Assembly (NCBI RefSeq): GCF_947242115.1
Contig: NC_074716.1
Location: forward strand, 7,827,501 to 7,891,500
Reading direction: 5' to 3'
Length of the DNA stretch: 64,000 nt
Origin: Biomphalaria glabrata
Lineage: Eukaryota; Mollusca; Gastropoda; Planorbidae
Position numbers and translations under genes: made by a program
Shown here: one piece after another, positions 54,741 through 64,000 of the stretch
How positions within the stretch are numbered: position 1 is the first letter of the stretch
How the letters are laid out: every line of letters starts with the position of its first letter
Notes under the pieces: model-generated
The model's input: the letters and a program-made list of their open reading frames with translations, nothing else
What the model was told of the DNA's origin: nothing
Databases searched by the model: none

Positions 54741-56480
54741 ATAACATTTTGCAATCAACTTTTTTAGGCCCCTATAGGGGAATTTATATTGTAGACTGGT
54801 TGTGTAGAGGATTTTTGTTTCTTAGTTGTATATACTGAGACTAGATTTGTGGTTTCAAGGACAGTAAAGAAAAAAAATGTCTCAATAGTCAGCTACTGCT
54901 TTCAAGGCAGGCTCAGTTCTACAAGGAAATGACTAGTCAGTCCAATGTAAGCCTTTGTGGTCCACTTGTAAGAGCACTAATAACTTTTAAAAAATCATTT
55001 AGAGATAAATGTTGTGGGAATATTATGTGTTAATGGAATTATTAAATTTATGTAATTAATGTAAACAATCTTGGACAATGTAAATGTATATTTTTCTTAG
55101 CTTCTATGTGTTTAAGATATATTAAATGGAATTGAGGGGGAAAAAAATTTTAAAGGCACTTTTTTGTGTGGGACTTACATTCTAGGTCTAGAGGAAATGT
55201 AGATAATGATGTAGAGAAAAGACAGTGCTGCAGAATATAGTGGTCTCATCTACACAGTCTCTAAAGACATTATGGTCTTTGTTCACTCACCTAACTAAAA
55301 AAAAAAAAAGAAATTGATCTTTTTGTTGCTATTAGGCTAAGGTTGTTCTTTATTTTCCACCTTGTGGATGTGGAAATGAAAATATGATGTAGGGTAAATG
55401 AAAAATAAGTTGAATAATGGAAAAAAGAAAGAAAATATGCTTTAAAAATATTGAAGTCTTTTTTTAAAATGATATTTGTATTTAACCTTTATATGTAGAA
55501 TGCGGCCTTTTGGTTAAATACTGAAAGTAAAATGCAAAGGTTTAATAGAAAGCTTGCAGGGTATTTTGACGAATTGTGGCGTTCAGGCTGTAAATCTGTC
55601 AAAACCATATCTTAGCAAGCACCTGAGAGGTAAATTGTCTACCAAATTTCTAGAGCTTTACAAGTTGATTTCTTTTTTAAATTTCTTTTGATCAAGAGCC
55701 CAGAAACTCATGTTTGGTTTAGTGGCTGTAAATATGTATATACATGTTATATTGATGCACTATGTTATTATTGTTATACATAAATATACATATACTCAGG
55801 GCTTAATTTTTTAATGTTGTTTATTTTAATGTTTATTATACATAAATGTAAACATACTCAGGGCTTAATTTTTTTATGTTGTATAAGTATTTTAATGTTT
55901 GTTATACATAAATGTAAACATACTCAGGGCTTAATTTTTTTATGTTGTATAAGTATTTTAATGTTTGTTATACATAAATGTAAACATATTCAGGGCATAG
56001 TTTTTATGTTGTATAAGTATTTTAATGTTTGTTATACATAAATGTAAACATACTCAGGGCTTAATTTTTTTATGTTGTATAAGTATTTTAATGTTTGTTA
56101 TACATAAATGTAAACATACTCAGGGCTTAATTTTTTTATGTTGTATAAGTATTTTAATGTTTGTTATACATAAATGTAAACATACTCAGGGCTTAATTTT
56201 TTTATGTTGTATAAGTATTTTAATGTTTGTTATACATAAATGTAAACATATTCAGGGCATAGTTTTTAATGTTGTATAAGTATTTTAATGTTTGTTATAC
56301 ATAAATGTAAACATATTCAGGGCATAGTTTTTATGTTGTATAAGTATTTTAATGTTTGTTATACATAAATGTAAACATATTCAGGGCATAGTTTTTAATG
56401 TTGTATAAGTATTTTAATGTTGTATAAGTATTTATAACAGTTTTATGCTTTTTTTTTGCTCATGGAAAAGATAAATAAAA
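54741..56480 (+). other. probable 3' UTR and end of GMC copy 2
   Basis: After the stop there is no coding frame. A piece near 54769-54810 (ggcccctataggggaattta) resembles the ccgaaaggg dispersed repeat. The 66-bp array occupies about 55800-56425. A candidate AATAAA polyadenylation signal lies at 56474-56479, just beyond the array. The true end is not provable from sequence. Confidence 0.4.
55800..56430. repeat. 66-bp tandem repeat in two variants
   Basis: About nine to ten copies of gttgtataagtattttaatg + tttgttatacataaatgtaa + acata plus either ctcagggcttaattttttt or ttcagggcatagttttta. The spacing of gggctta marks (55861, 55927) is 66. The two variants alternate in blocks. Since 66 is a multiple of three, one frame stays open with a 22-residue repeat, which I take as fortuitous. 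Confidence 0.93.
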
Positions 56481-57060
56481 AATTTTTATAAAGTTATTCA
56501 TTATTGGTCTTTTTTTTTTTTCTTAATAGTACTGTTGTAACCTCCTAATAAACATTTTATAATTAGAGCACAACTTTTCCAGCCACATTCTGGTCAAAAT
56601 GATTTATCATTATAACGTCATCTATAGTAGACTGAATGTCCGTTAAGGCTGCTGTATCTTTAGGAAAGTGACAGGAAAATTATTGAGTATCTTGTAACCT
56701 TTGTTTTGTTTATAGGATGGTTCTTCAGTTAATAACATTCCAGCCAAAGCCTCCCCAAGGATGAAAAGTGTTGGGGCAGCAGGCAAGGTGGACCATGGAA
56801 TGACAGTCTGAAGCACATACCTTACAAGGCTGCATATTATTATTCAATTCAGAATATTAAGGATGAGTGCAGTGTTTCCCATAACTATGTAGACCCAGTT
56901 GCGACCTGCATATTTTCCTGTATCTCATGCAAAGAAAGTTGTGTAGTGGCGTCTTCTTAAATTTTCTTTCCATCTTCTGTGACTGTCTTCAATAATGGCT
57001 TTTCTTTTGAGTCTCAAACTTAAACAGTATTGACTTATTTACTCATCACATTTGCAGTTA
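56481..57060. other. intergenic DNA between convergent genes
   Basis: It contains a LINE 3'-UTR-like piece (aatattaaggatgagtgcag, tagacccagttgcgacctgc), matching about 11710-11780. Nothing else is recognised. Confidence 0.5.
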
Positions 57061-59705
57061 ATTACACAAACTAGCAGTCAGGCGTAATTAAATACAAAAT
57101 AAAAATGTCTGAAAAGTTAATCAGCAGTTTAATCAAAGAAATGTTTTCATTTATCTGCACATCAGTGAACAATTTAGAATTATACAGAGAGAGAGATTAT
57201 CAAGGAAAATGAAACTAGTCAGTAAAAAGACAACTTTTGTTCATGGTTAGTTGAACTAAATCTGGCAACAAACTCACCCCATATTTAAGAAGCTGAATGT
57301 TTCTATGTACATGCTGCTGGGCACATAGTGTGTGTGCTCGGCTACGACTAAATGGTGATATAATTTAGAGAGTGAGAGAAGGAATCTCTAGAATGTACAC
57401 AATATGAAAGGTAATATCAAAAAGAGCAATAAGCTACTAATATACAGATCTTACATGTCTGAACATAACATTCAATTCACTTAGTATATTGCCTACTAAT
57501 TAAAGGTAAAGTATCTACAGAGAATCTATATACATCAGTGTTCAGTTACAGTATTAGTTGCAGCCGAAAAACACACGTCAAAGTTCATGTAATTTTTGCT
57601 TTTAATCTTAACAGGAAAACAAGATTTGTACATATTTGTATTTACTGAATTCATAGAAAACATTTAAATGCAAGAGAATCTTCAGTGATCATGATAGTCT
57701 CAAACATTAAGTCACTTGTGGCCAGTATTTTGCTCATAATTCCTCTTTAAATGAAACATGACATAAAACAAAGCTCTTCAACAAAACTCAGTTATTTAGA
57801 TACAGTTATTAGATATGTTGTGAATGCTTAAAAAAACATGTTACAAAACAAACATTCTAAAGTTCAGAATCATAACGTACAGAGTCAATGAGATAATCAT
57901 AAATACATTGACTCAAAGTAACAAGAAGTTAAATTTCAAAAAGAAGTTTTAAATTATATTTACAAAATATAAGATTTGACTTTTGAAACACTTCATTAAA
58001 TAACCAAATAAGTTTTGTATATAAATATATAATAAATATATAAATTCATTTATTGAATAGTTTGCTAGATGTATTGCTACAATATATATATGTACTAGCA
58101 GACAGGGCAACAACCAGTTTGTGTTGGGCAAGTGGCCAGTGCCTTAGATTATTAGGCATCCTTAACTAGCAAAATGTAGACACAAACATTCAAGTCATGG
58201 TTATCACACACACACACATGCACTAGTAATATGGAATAGCTGTACTAAGTAAGTCTCCAGTGCAATCTGTAATAAAGTCTTACCAAGCAGCTAACTATTC
58301 TCTTAGACTAGCAATCTAATCACAACTATATTTAAGGAATTGACCATCAGTGAGCTTGGTTAAGATACAGAACGAATGAACATGATATGTGAAGTACAGC
58401 TTCCAGTATACATCACCATATGTTCAATGTGTCTAGACATTCTTCACAACCATCCTGACAGCAACCACTGGCACATATTGTAGGAAACCAAGTCAACAAG
58501 GCAGTGTTCAATTCTTTAAGCTGAAGGCCAATCCAGTAGGAATAAAACCTTCATTTTACATTCTAGTGAACATCATAAGATAAACTTAGTACATTAGCAG
58601 GTGTATATTAAATTAAATGCATAAACAATCATTTTAATAGATTTAATGTAACAGACTGGTTTCAGTGTAATTGGAATAAAGAATATTTCTCTCCCACTGA
58701 TTGAAACACAAGCCTACTACTAATAAAAATTAGTAAATAATCCATATGAAGGAATGGTAAATGGATAAAAAAAATTAATAAAGTGTACACAAATATATAT
58801 GTAGATTTGACAATACATGTTGATAGAAGAGTACTAACATGTGCTACACTGCATCATGAGATTATAGGTCAAGCATACTCATCAGACAAAAGCTAAACAA
58901 AACACAACAAAGCAACACTTTCTGTCTTCGTTGTTTGATCCCGTTTCCAAACCAGAATAATGAGCTTTAGTGGCAAGTAGTAGTCCATTCCTTTCTTGTG
59001 ATGACATCATCATTTAATGACGTCTCCTTAGATCAGGGGCTACAGTGATCTAGAATGGCTTTAGTGACTCAAAACTGAACACATACATAAGGGGCTACAT
59101 TTTGGATAGATAAAAAAAACAACTAAAAGTATTGAGTTACCTTAACTAGAAACCAAAACTAGTGTGGTCTATCAATGATCATTATGAGCTTTTCTCCAGT
59201 CAGAGATTCAAAGAATCCTTGTGAATGCAAACACTTTTGGCACAACCCTAGCAACATAAAGATACCCAATATACAACTACTGCCACCACAAATGTCATTA
59301 AACACAACAGTGTAGCAGTCTACAACAAACTGCTATCATCACAAAACTGTCAGCTATTATGATTCAATGGACTCCACTCCATTATAACATGATAGATATG
59401 TTCCTTCAGGTTTTATAGTACACTTTTTATGCATAATTATAACACATCAATTTAAAATGTTTTGTTTCATATATATATACACAATGTTTATCTCCATTAG
59501 GAGTATATATTGTACATTTGGAAGGATAGTTTTAAAGGAAAAGATCTTTTAAAAAAAAAAAATGAAACCAGAACTAAAAATAAAATACAACTAAAATGTT
59601 CACAGTCGGGTGATTGTTTTTGTTCATTGTAAAAGACAAATTGTTTTGTCCTATAATGCTGCTTGTGATGGGCACAGAGATAAAGCAACGTCTCAAGAAC
59701 ATTTT
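57061..59705 (-). other. probable long 3' UTR of the afadin-like gene
   Basis: There is no coding frame and little repeat content compared with the rest of the window, which fits a long 3' UTR. Minus-strand AATAAA (plus-strand TTTATT, 58049-58054) and ATTAAA (near 57600 and 57125) are candidate poly-A signals. Confidence 0.35.
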
Positions 59706-60635
59706 TTACTGGATCTGTCCATTCAATTGAGATTCTATTGTTCTCAATGTTTTTGATGCCTTAGGCTTCAATTTGATAGTGTCCTCCCCTGCTTCAGTGG
59801 CAAAATACTTCATCTTTTCTCGGAATGACATCCTATCTGTGCTCTGGGAGCGGACTGTTGACTGGGAAGCTTTTTTCGCTTCAATCCTGGATCTAGGGTC
59901 CCTGTACACTTCCTGGGCACCAATGACATTAGGGGTGTTGCTAGATGTGTTGTAGACCACGTCCGACTGCCTGTCATTCGGCATGGGGTTATTGTTCCTC
60001 AACAGAGGAGGGTTCGGTGTATCAAAAACATCAGTGTCAGGGCTGAAAGATGGTGGGGGGAGGTCCTCAAAAGTTTGTGATCCTGTCGGTGACTTGTAAG
60101 AGGAGACTGAGTTGCTGGGCGTCCTGTCTTTATACGTGTTCATTTGAGTATTAAAAGATACAGACTTCTTGGCAGTAGGAGGGGGTTCCTGTGAGCTCTT
60201 CAAGGCAGAGGGAAGCCCTGTTGTGCTGTTTGTGTTGCTATTGTTCAAAGCTGAAGGAGGAGGGAACTCTGCACTGCTGCTCGCCCTGAATGAAGCCCTC
60301 AACTGGTGCTGATTAAATGTTTCATAGGAGGAAGCACTCCTGGTTGGGGGAGGGGGAGCCTGAGAAGGGTCAGACTGACCCTGACTGTTGACATTTGCAT
60401 ACTGAGCGTAGTTAGAAGTTGGGCTCTGGGGTCCAGTAGTGGATTGTGAATTCAGTGATTCCAGCCTTTTCCTTTCATCGCCTACTCGAATTGGTCTATT
60501 CTGTTGCTGTTTCATCTGTCTTTCTTGGGCAAGTTGCTGCTGCAGATATTCTTCCTCCTCCCTTCGAATCTCAGCTCTCATTCTCTTTTCTTCAGCATCT
60601 TGTTTGTCCTGGATCTCCTGACGACGTTCTCTTTC
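59706..60635 (-). CDS. afadin-like last exon
   Basis: It encodes ERERRQEIQDKQDAEEKRMR through a Ser/Pro/Thr-rich tail (PSQAPPPPTRSASS, FPPPSALNNSN, SFEDLPPPS-type motifs) to MSFREKMKYF, KPKASKTLRTIESQLNGQIQ and stop at 59708-59706. The C-terminal block is the clearest afadin match. Confidence 0.88.
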   Translation of the reverse strand, partial: ERERRQEIQDKQDAEEKRMRAEIRREEEEYLQQQLAQERQMKQQQNRPIRVGDERKRLESLNSQSTTGPQSPTSNYAQYANVNSQGQSDPSQAPPPPTRSASSYETFNQHQLRASFRASSSAEFPPPSALNNSNTNSTTGLPSALKSSQEPPPTAKKSVSFNTQMNTYKDRTPSNSVSSYKSPTGSQTFEDLPPPSFSPDTDVFDTPNPPLLRNNNPMPNDRQSDVVYNTSSNTPNVIGAQEVYRDPRSRIEAKKASQSTVRSQSTDRMSFREKMKYFATEAGEDTIKLKPKASKTLRTIESQLNGQIQ

Positions 60636-63600
60636 CTGAGGAATAATACAAACATTTGTCTTTTAAAAGTCAGTCAACATTTTCCATTCACTTTGCTTTA
60701 GGTCATTCAACAGTTATAATCATTAATTCAATTGTTATAGGCTGACTGCACTAAGAAGATATAAGATACAAGTCACAAAAACAAATAGAAACAAAAACTC
60801 TTCTTTGTTCCTTTGGCAATTAAAATCGTTGAAAAATATGTAACTTACTGTTGTCAATTTTGCATGTAGTGTTAAAGAGAAACTGGGGTATGAACGTTTA
60901 TCTTGTACAAATGTTTGCAATGCACAACTATAAAACAAAATTCCTAGCGGATAATAAAGACTATTTATTATTAATATTACTATTCTTGATAACTTACAAA
61001 TTGTCTTTTTTTATTTAATTCTTCTTCCCTCCTTTGATTGATTTTTTCCTCTTCTTTTTGAAGCAGACGTTTTTGTTCTTCATAATTCTGACGTTGTCGC
61101 TCTCTAGTCTCCTGAATGGCAGGACAAAAGTGTGTACTTGTTAGTCTCAATTATTGAATAAGTGTTTATTGACTCATTTAAAACCCTAACATTATTTTTA
61201 AATTACCCTTTGTAATTTTAATTGTTCCTGATGCTCTTTTGCTCTTCTTTCCTGTTTTTTCTGCATCCGCAGCCGCTGCTCTTCTCTGTCTTTTTCATGC
61301 ATCTCTAGTCGCCGTTCCAAACTGGAACAAAGGATAAGCAAATAAAAGACTTTGTGAGATGACAATGGGGAAAGACAAACAAATGGTCATTCCACTGTTT
61401 TAATACTTCAAAATAAAACTATTTAAAAAGCTTGAAAAAATGTGAAATGAAACTTACGATTTCAGTCTCTCAGATTCTCTATCTACATCAGCTCTTTGCT
61501 GGGCCAGTTCAAAGTCTTGTAATCTAGCTCGAGACTTTTCTAAATCTTCTTTCAGGGTCTGTATTATTCTCTCACGAGTCTTAAATAACACAACATTTTT
61601 AAGTTTAAAAAAAAAAAATTTAAAATTTGATTTTTTTTTAAAAGTATATCCTAGCAAAGTTATCAAACTTACATAAATCCTTTCTGCCATTTCATCATCA
61701 TCCTCATAATCATAGTCTCCCTTCTCAGCTATTTCTCTAACACGTCTCTGAAATTCATGCTCCGTTTTTAATTTCTTTAATCTGTCTTGATCCTGTTGAA
61801 AATAAACCCATAAAGTAATACTAGAGGAATGTAAGTCAACAATTTCTCATAGCCATTCATTTTGTTGTTCAATTCAATTGTTTTTAAAATCTATATATGG
61901 GTAAAGTTGATTGTTCTTGTCTTAAAAAATTTACCATTCTCGATAATGACACATTTCTTATTCCATATGCGAGGACTAATAAGTGCTTCTTCTTCCCTAG
62001 TGCCATGCACAATTAGATTAGCACATGGATAAGTGTAAGACATAATTATCTTCTTTTCAAGGAATGTCTGAAAATTATAAGTTAACCATCAACAAATGGT
62101 TAATTCTCATCCATTGATTGTTAACCCTAGTCCTCTCCTTTCAACTCTTATCCCCCTTATCAGAAAGTAAACAGAAAAATCTAGAGACTAACTGATGGAT
62201 TCAAAAATGGCCTCGCTTCCAGTTCAGCTATTTCCTGTTCTCTGGCACGAAACAATTCCTCTTGCTCTTCCTCTTGTGCCTTTTCTTTAGCATCTCTATC
62301 CCAAGCAGATCTTGTGTTGAGATCTAAACGATCTTTTAGTTTAGGTTTACTGGGAGGTACTGCTGGTTTCACCTGAAATATTAGAAATAGTATTCGTGTT
62401 TTTATTCTGAATGTTAAAAACTCCTTATAAAGTAACCCTCTCAATATTGTAACAATCAAATACCTGAAATCCTTGTACCCTTAAGGCGGGGTTATCAATA
62501 GAATCATATTCTGATGGAGGCTGTGGAATGGGAGGAGGCTGAGACTCAGCACCATAATTGATGTTCTGGTAATTAGGGTGTGAAAGAGCGTCATTGGGTC
62601 TGTAGCCATCTTTAACAACTTGGTAGCCCAATGGGTTTTGATCACGAAGGTCTAAGCCCGGTGGCAACACTCGGTTCATGGGTTGACTGCGTTGTTGTGG
62701 AGGTGGCTGGTACTGTTGCTGCTGGGATGGAGGTTGGTAAGGCTGTGCTTGGGGTGGAGGTTGGTATGGCTGTGCTTGGGGTGGAGGTTGGTATGGCTGC
62801 TGTTGTTGATATTGACTTTGTTGCTGGGGCTGAGGTTGGTTAGGGTACTTATGATGTCTGAAACACACCAAAAAACTCAAAAGTAATGATAGCATTAACA
62901 CAATTGATATCATGAAATTTTGTCTACAACAAATTTGAGTGATGAGGGACAATATCTTTGGAAGAGAAAAAATTTTACACAAATATGTAGGTAGAAAAAA
63001 ATAGGACAGTGGTACTTTGAATTAATATTCTAGTCACAAGATACTCTAAAGGTAAAATTTAGAAGCATGGATTGTTACAAATTTACTGCTGACAATAACT
63101 TTATGGCAGTTATATTAAAACTATATGTGTAGTTGAAGAGGCACATACCTGTCTGTTGCTAAAAATTGATTGGTGGCATTGATGTGTTGCATAAGTTTCT
63201 GTTGTTCTTCAGCAAGTTTTTGTTCAAGTAAAATCTCATTCGAAGGAGGGGGTGGAAGTGGGGGCAGTTCTTCCTGGTAGTCCTCCATGGCCTGGGGAAC
63301 TGCTGGCAGAGGTAAACCTTCATTAGGATCTGTTGGGTATGCACCATAATGGTTGACTGGCTCAGGGTACTTTTGCTGATAATGGGCTTCTGGGAGTCGG
63401 TTCTGGTCTTGGTAACTTGATACACTATTACGTACATCATTTGGAGGTGGTAAAAGAGGCTGAACATTTCTTGGGTCAGAGTTGTATCTTAGATCAGGAA
63501 CATTTCGAGGATCTTGCTGCACGCCCCTGTAGTCAAATTCAGGACCATTCCTGGGGTCATTTCTAGGGTCTGGTGATGTGCGCAGATCTTGTTGAAGATA

Positions 63601-64000
63601 TCTAGGGTCATTACTGTATTCTTGCTGACCTGAGTTCCGAATGCTGGGCTGGACATTCCTTTGGTCATATTTGGGCACATTAGGAGCCATGAACCCAGGC
63701 TGCTGACTACCCTGTGGACTTGTTGGCTGTCCAGACAATCTGTTGTCACCATAGAAACGTGACTGAGTCTGTCGGTTGTCAACTCTCACCATTGGCAAGT
63801 CTGTGTGCTGAACAGAGGGTTTATTTTTTTGTACTATTTGAGGAGGTTTAGATCCTGGTCGAGGCTTTAAGTCACTTTCCATAGATATATTCTGTAACTG
63901 GTGGAATGCAGGGGGAGGTTCTTGCTTTAATGGCACTGTGTTTTCATAGAAATCATTCTGTCGAACATAAGAACTATTATTAGGTTTTGGTGGCATAGCT
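59706..64000 (-). CDS. afadin/Canoe-like adherens-junction protein, C-terminal eight exons (partial)
   Basis: The join 64000-63149, 62857-62464, 62372-62193, 61792-61673, 61579-61458, 61321-61207, 61111-60998, 60635-59706 gives 941 aa in one frame, open to the window edge. The order is: Pro/Gln/Asp-rich disordered region; QPYQPPPQA repeats; charged coiled-coil (DRDAKEKAQEEEQEELFRAR, DQDRLKKLKTEHEFQRRVRE, ETRERQRQNYEEQKRLLQKE); Ser/Pro-rich tail; then FREKMKYFATEAGEDTIKLK and ASKTLRTIESQLN. The last block matches the afadin C-terminus (KERQRLFSQGQDVSNKVKAS, LTELENELN) in order and spacing, and the coiled-coil resembles afadin's DRLRKL...EFQ region. Afadin links nectins to actin at junctions; its RA, FHA, dilute and PDZ domains would lie beyond the right edge. 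Confidence 0.82.
60998..61111 (-). CDS. afadin-like exon, coiled-coil
   Basis: It encodes ETRERQRQNYEEQKRLLQKE and EEKINQRREEELNKKRQF. Acceptor TTCAG, donor TTT|GTAAGT. 114 bp. Confidence 0.84.
61207..61321 (-). CDS. afadin-like exon, coiled-coil
   Basis: It encodes LERRLEMHEKDREEQRLRMQ and KKQERRAKEHQEQLKLQR. Acceptor TTCCAG, donor AGG|GTAATT. 115 bp. Confidence 0.84.
61458..61579 (-). CDS. afadin-like exon, coiled-coil
   Basis: It encodes TRERIIQTLKEDLEKSRARL and ELAQQRADVDRESERLK. Acceptor TTTAAG, donor TC|GTAAGT. Confidence 0.83.
61673..61792 (-). CDS. afadin-like exon, DRLKKL helix
   Basis: It encodes DQDRLKKLKTEHEFQRRVRE and IAEKGDYDYEDDDEMAERIY; an acidic block ends it, as in afadin. 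120 bp. Donor TAT|GTAAGT. Confidence 0.86.
61935..62085 (+). mobile_element. LINE 3' end in an afadin-like intron
   Basis: Diverged copy of the 22228 family: cttattccatatgcgaggac, cttcttcttccctagtgcca, taagacataattatcttctt. It lies antisense to the gene. Confidence 0.65.
62193..62372 (-). CDS. afadin-like exon, start of coiled-coil
   Basis: It encodes VKPAVPPSKPKLKDRLDLNT, SAWDRDAKEKAQEEEQEELF and REQEIAELEARPFLNPS. The donor is CA|GTTAGT. Confidence 0.85.
62464..62857 (-). CDS. afadin-like exon with PQ-rich repeats
   Basis: It encodes HHKYPNQPQPQQQSQYQQQQ, three QPYQPPPQ units, RVLPPGLDLRDQNPLGYQVV and PPSEYDSIDNPALRVQGFQ. Phase 2 in, phase 0 out (CAG|GTATTT). Confidence 0.85.
63149..64000 (-). 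CDS. afadin-like exon, partial at the window edge
   Basis: Disordered exon rich in Pro, Asn, Asp and Arg, with DPRN/NDPR-type motifs repeated (DPRNDPRNGPE, QDPRNVPDLR), and ending HINATNQFLATD. Donor AG|GTATGT in phase 2. The 5' boundary lies outside. Confidence 0.85.

Noticed and set aside
55814-56279. Open frame with a 22-residue repeat
   Set aside because: It is an effect of the 66-bp array (a multiple of three); it has no start context or conservation signal and lies in the presumed 3' UTR.
62631-62886. Plus-strand frames rich in Val/Gly/Leu
   Set aside because: Antisense shadows of the Pro/Gln-rich afadin-like exon.

Overview
The window is eukaryotic nuclear DNA. It has spliced genes with GT/AG introns, AT-rich intergenic DNA, tRNA-derived SINEs, many 5'-truncated LINE ends, hAT-type DNA transposons, mini- and microsatellites and a Pol III tRNA gene. 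Recurrent TCTAGATC strings, a GRL101-like receptor ectodomain (a family first described in Lymnaea) and the repeat mix suggest a panpulmonate freshwater snail, probably a planorbid such as Biomphalaria or Bulinus. The species is inference.

Layout. (1) 1864-17654, minus strand: a complete 11-exon gene for a GMC-family FAD oxidoreductase (602 aa, choline/glucose-dehydrogenase-like). (2) 17655-35946: a transposon graveyard with LINE 3' ends, three SINE families, two LTRs in one host repeat, a reverse-transcriptase fragment, a tRNA-Ser(UGA) gene and two hAT-like elements. The second hAT element, 32386-34703, has a perfect 8-bp target duplication and carries a hairpin tandem repeat. (3) 35947-39284, plus strand: a two-exon gene for a secreted-type 854-aa protein with vWA-like, C-type-lectin-like, LDLa and LRR regions. 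It resembles the extracellular half of GRL101-like receptors but stops where the first membrane helix should begin. (4) 39285-42946: a 23-bp minisatellite with a 234-bp higher-order unit, and a decayed hAT element. (5) 42947-54740, plus strand: a second complete 11-exon GMC oxidoreductase gene (601 aa), a paralogue of the first. All splice phases match and seven of eleven exons have the same length. The two genes lie head to head about 25 kb apart. (6) 54741-56480: the presumed 3' UTR of that gene, with a 66-bp tandem array. (7) 59706-64000, minus strand: the last eight exons (941 aa seen) of an afadin/Canoe-like junction protein that continues past the right edge. The 2.6 kb below its stop is probably its 3' UTR.

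The two GMC genes are one duplicated pair. Both keep the FAD-binding motif and the catalytic His/Asn pair and differ most in exons 7-9, which suggests the same chemistry on different substrates. The receptor-like gene and afadin look functionally unrelated to them. I see no operon, CRISPR array or clearly new multi-gene system. The observations most worth following are the ectodomain-only receptor-like gene, the inverted GMC pair, and the nested insertions whose unoccupied sites survive nearby.
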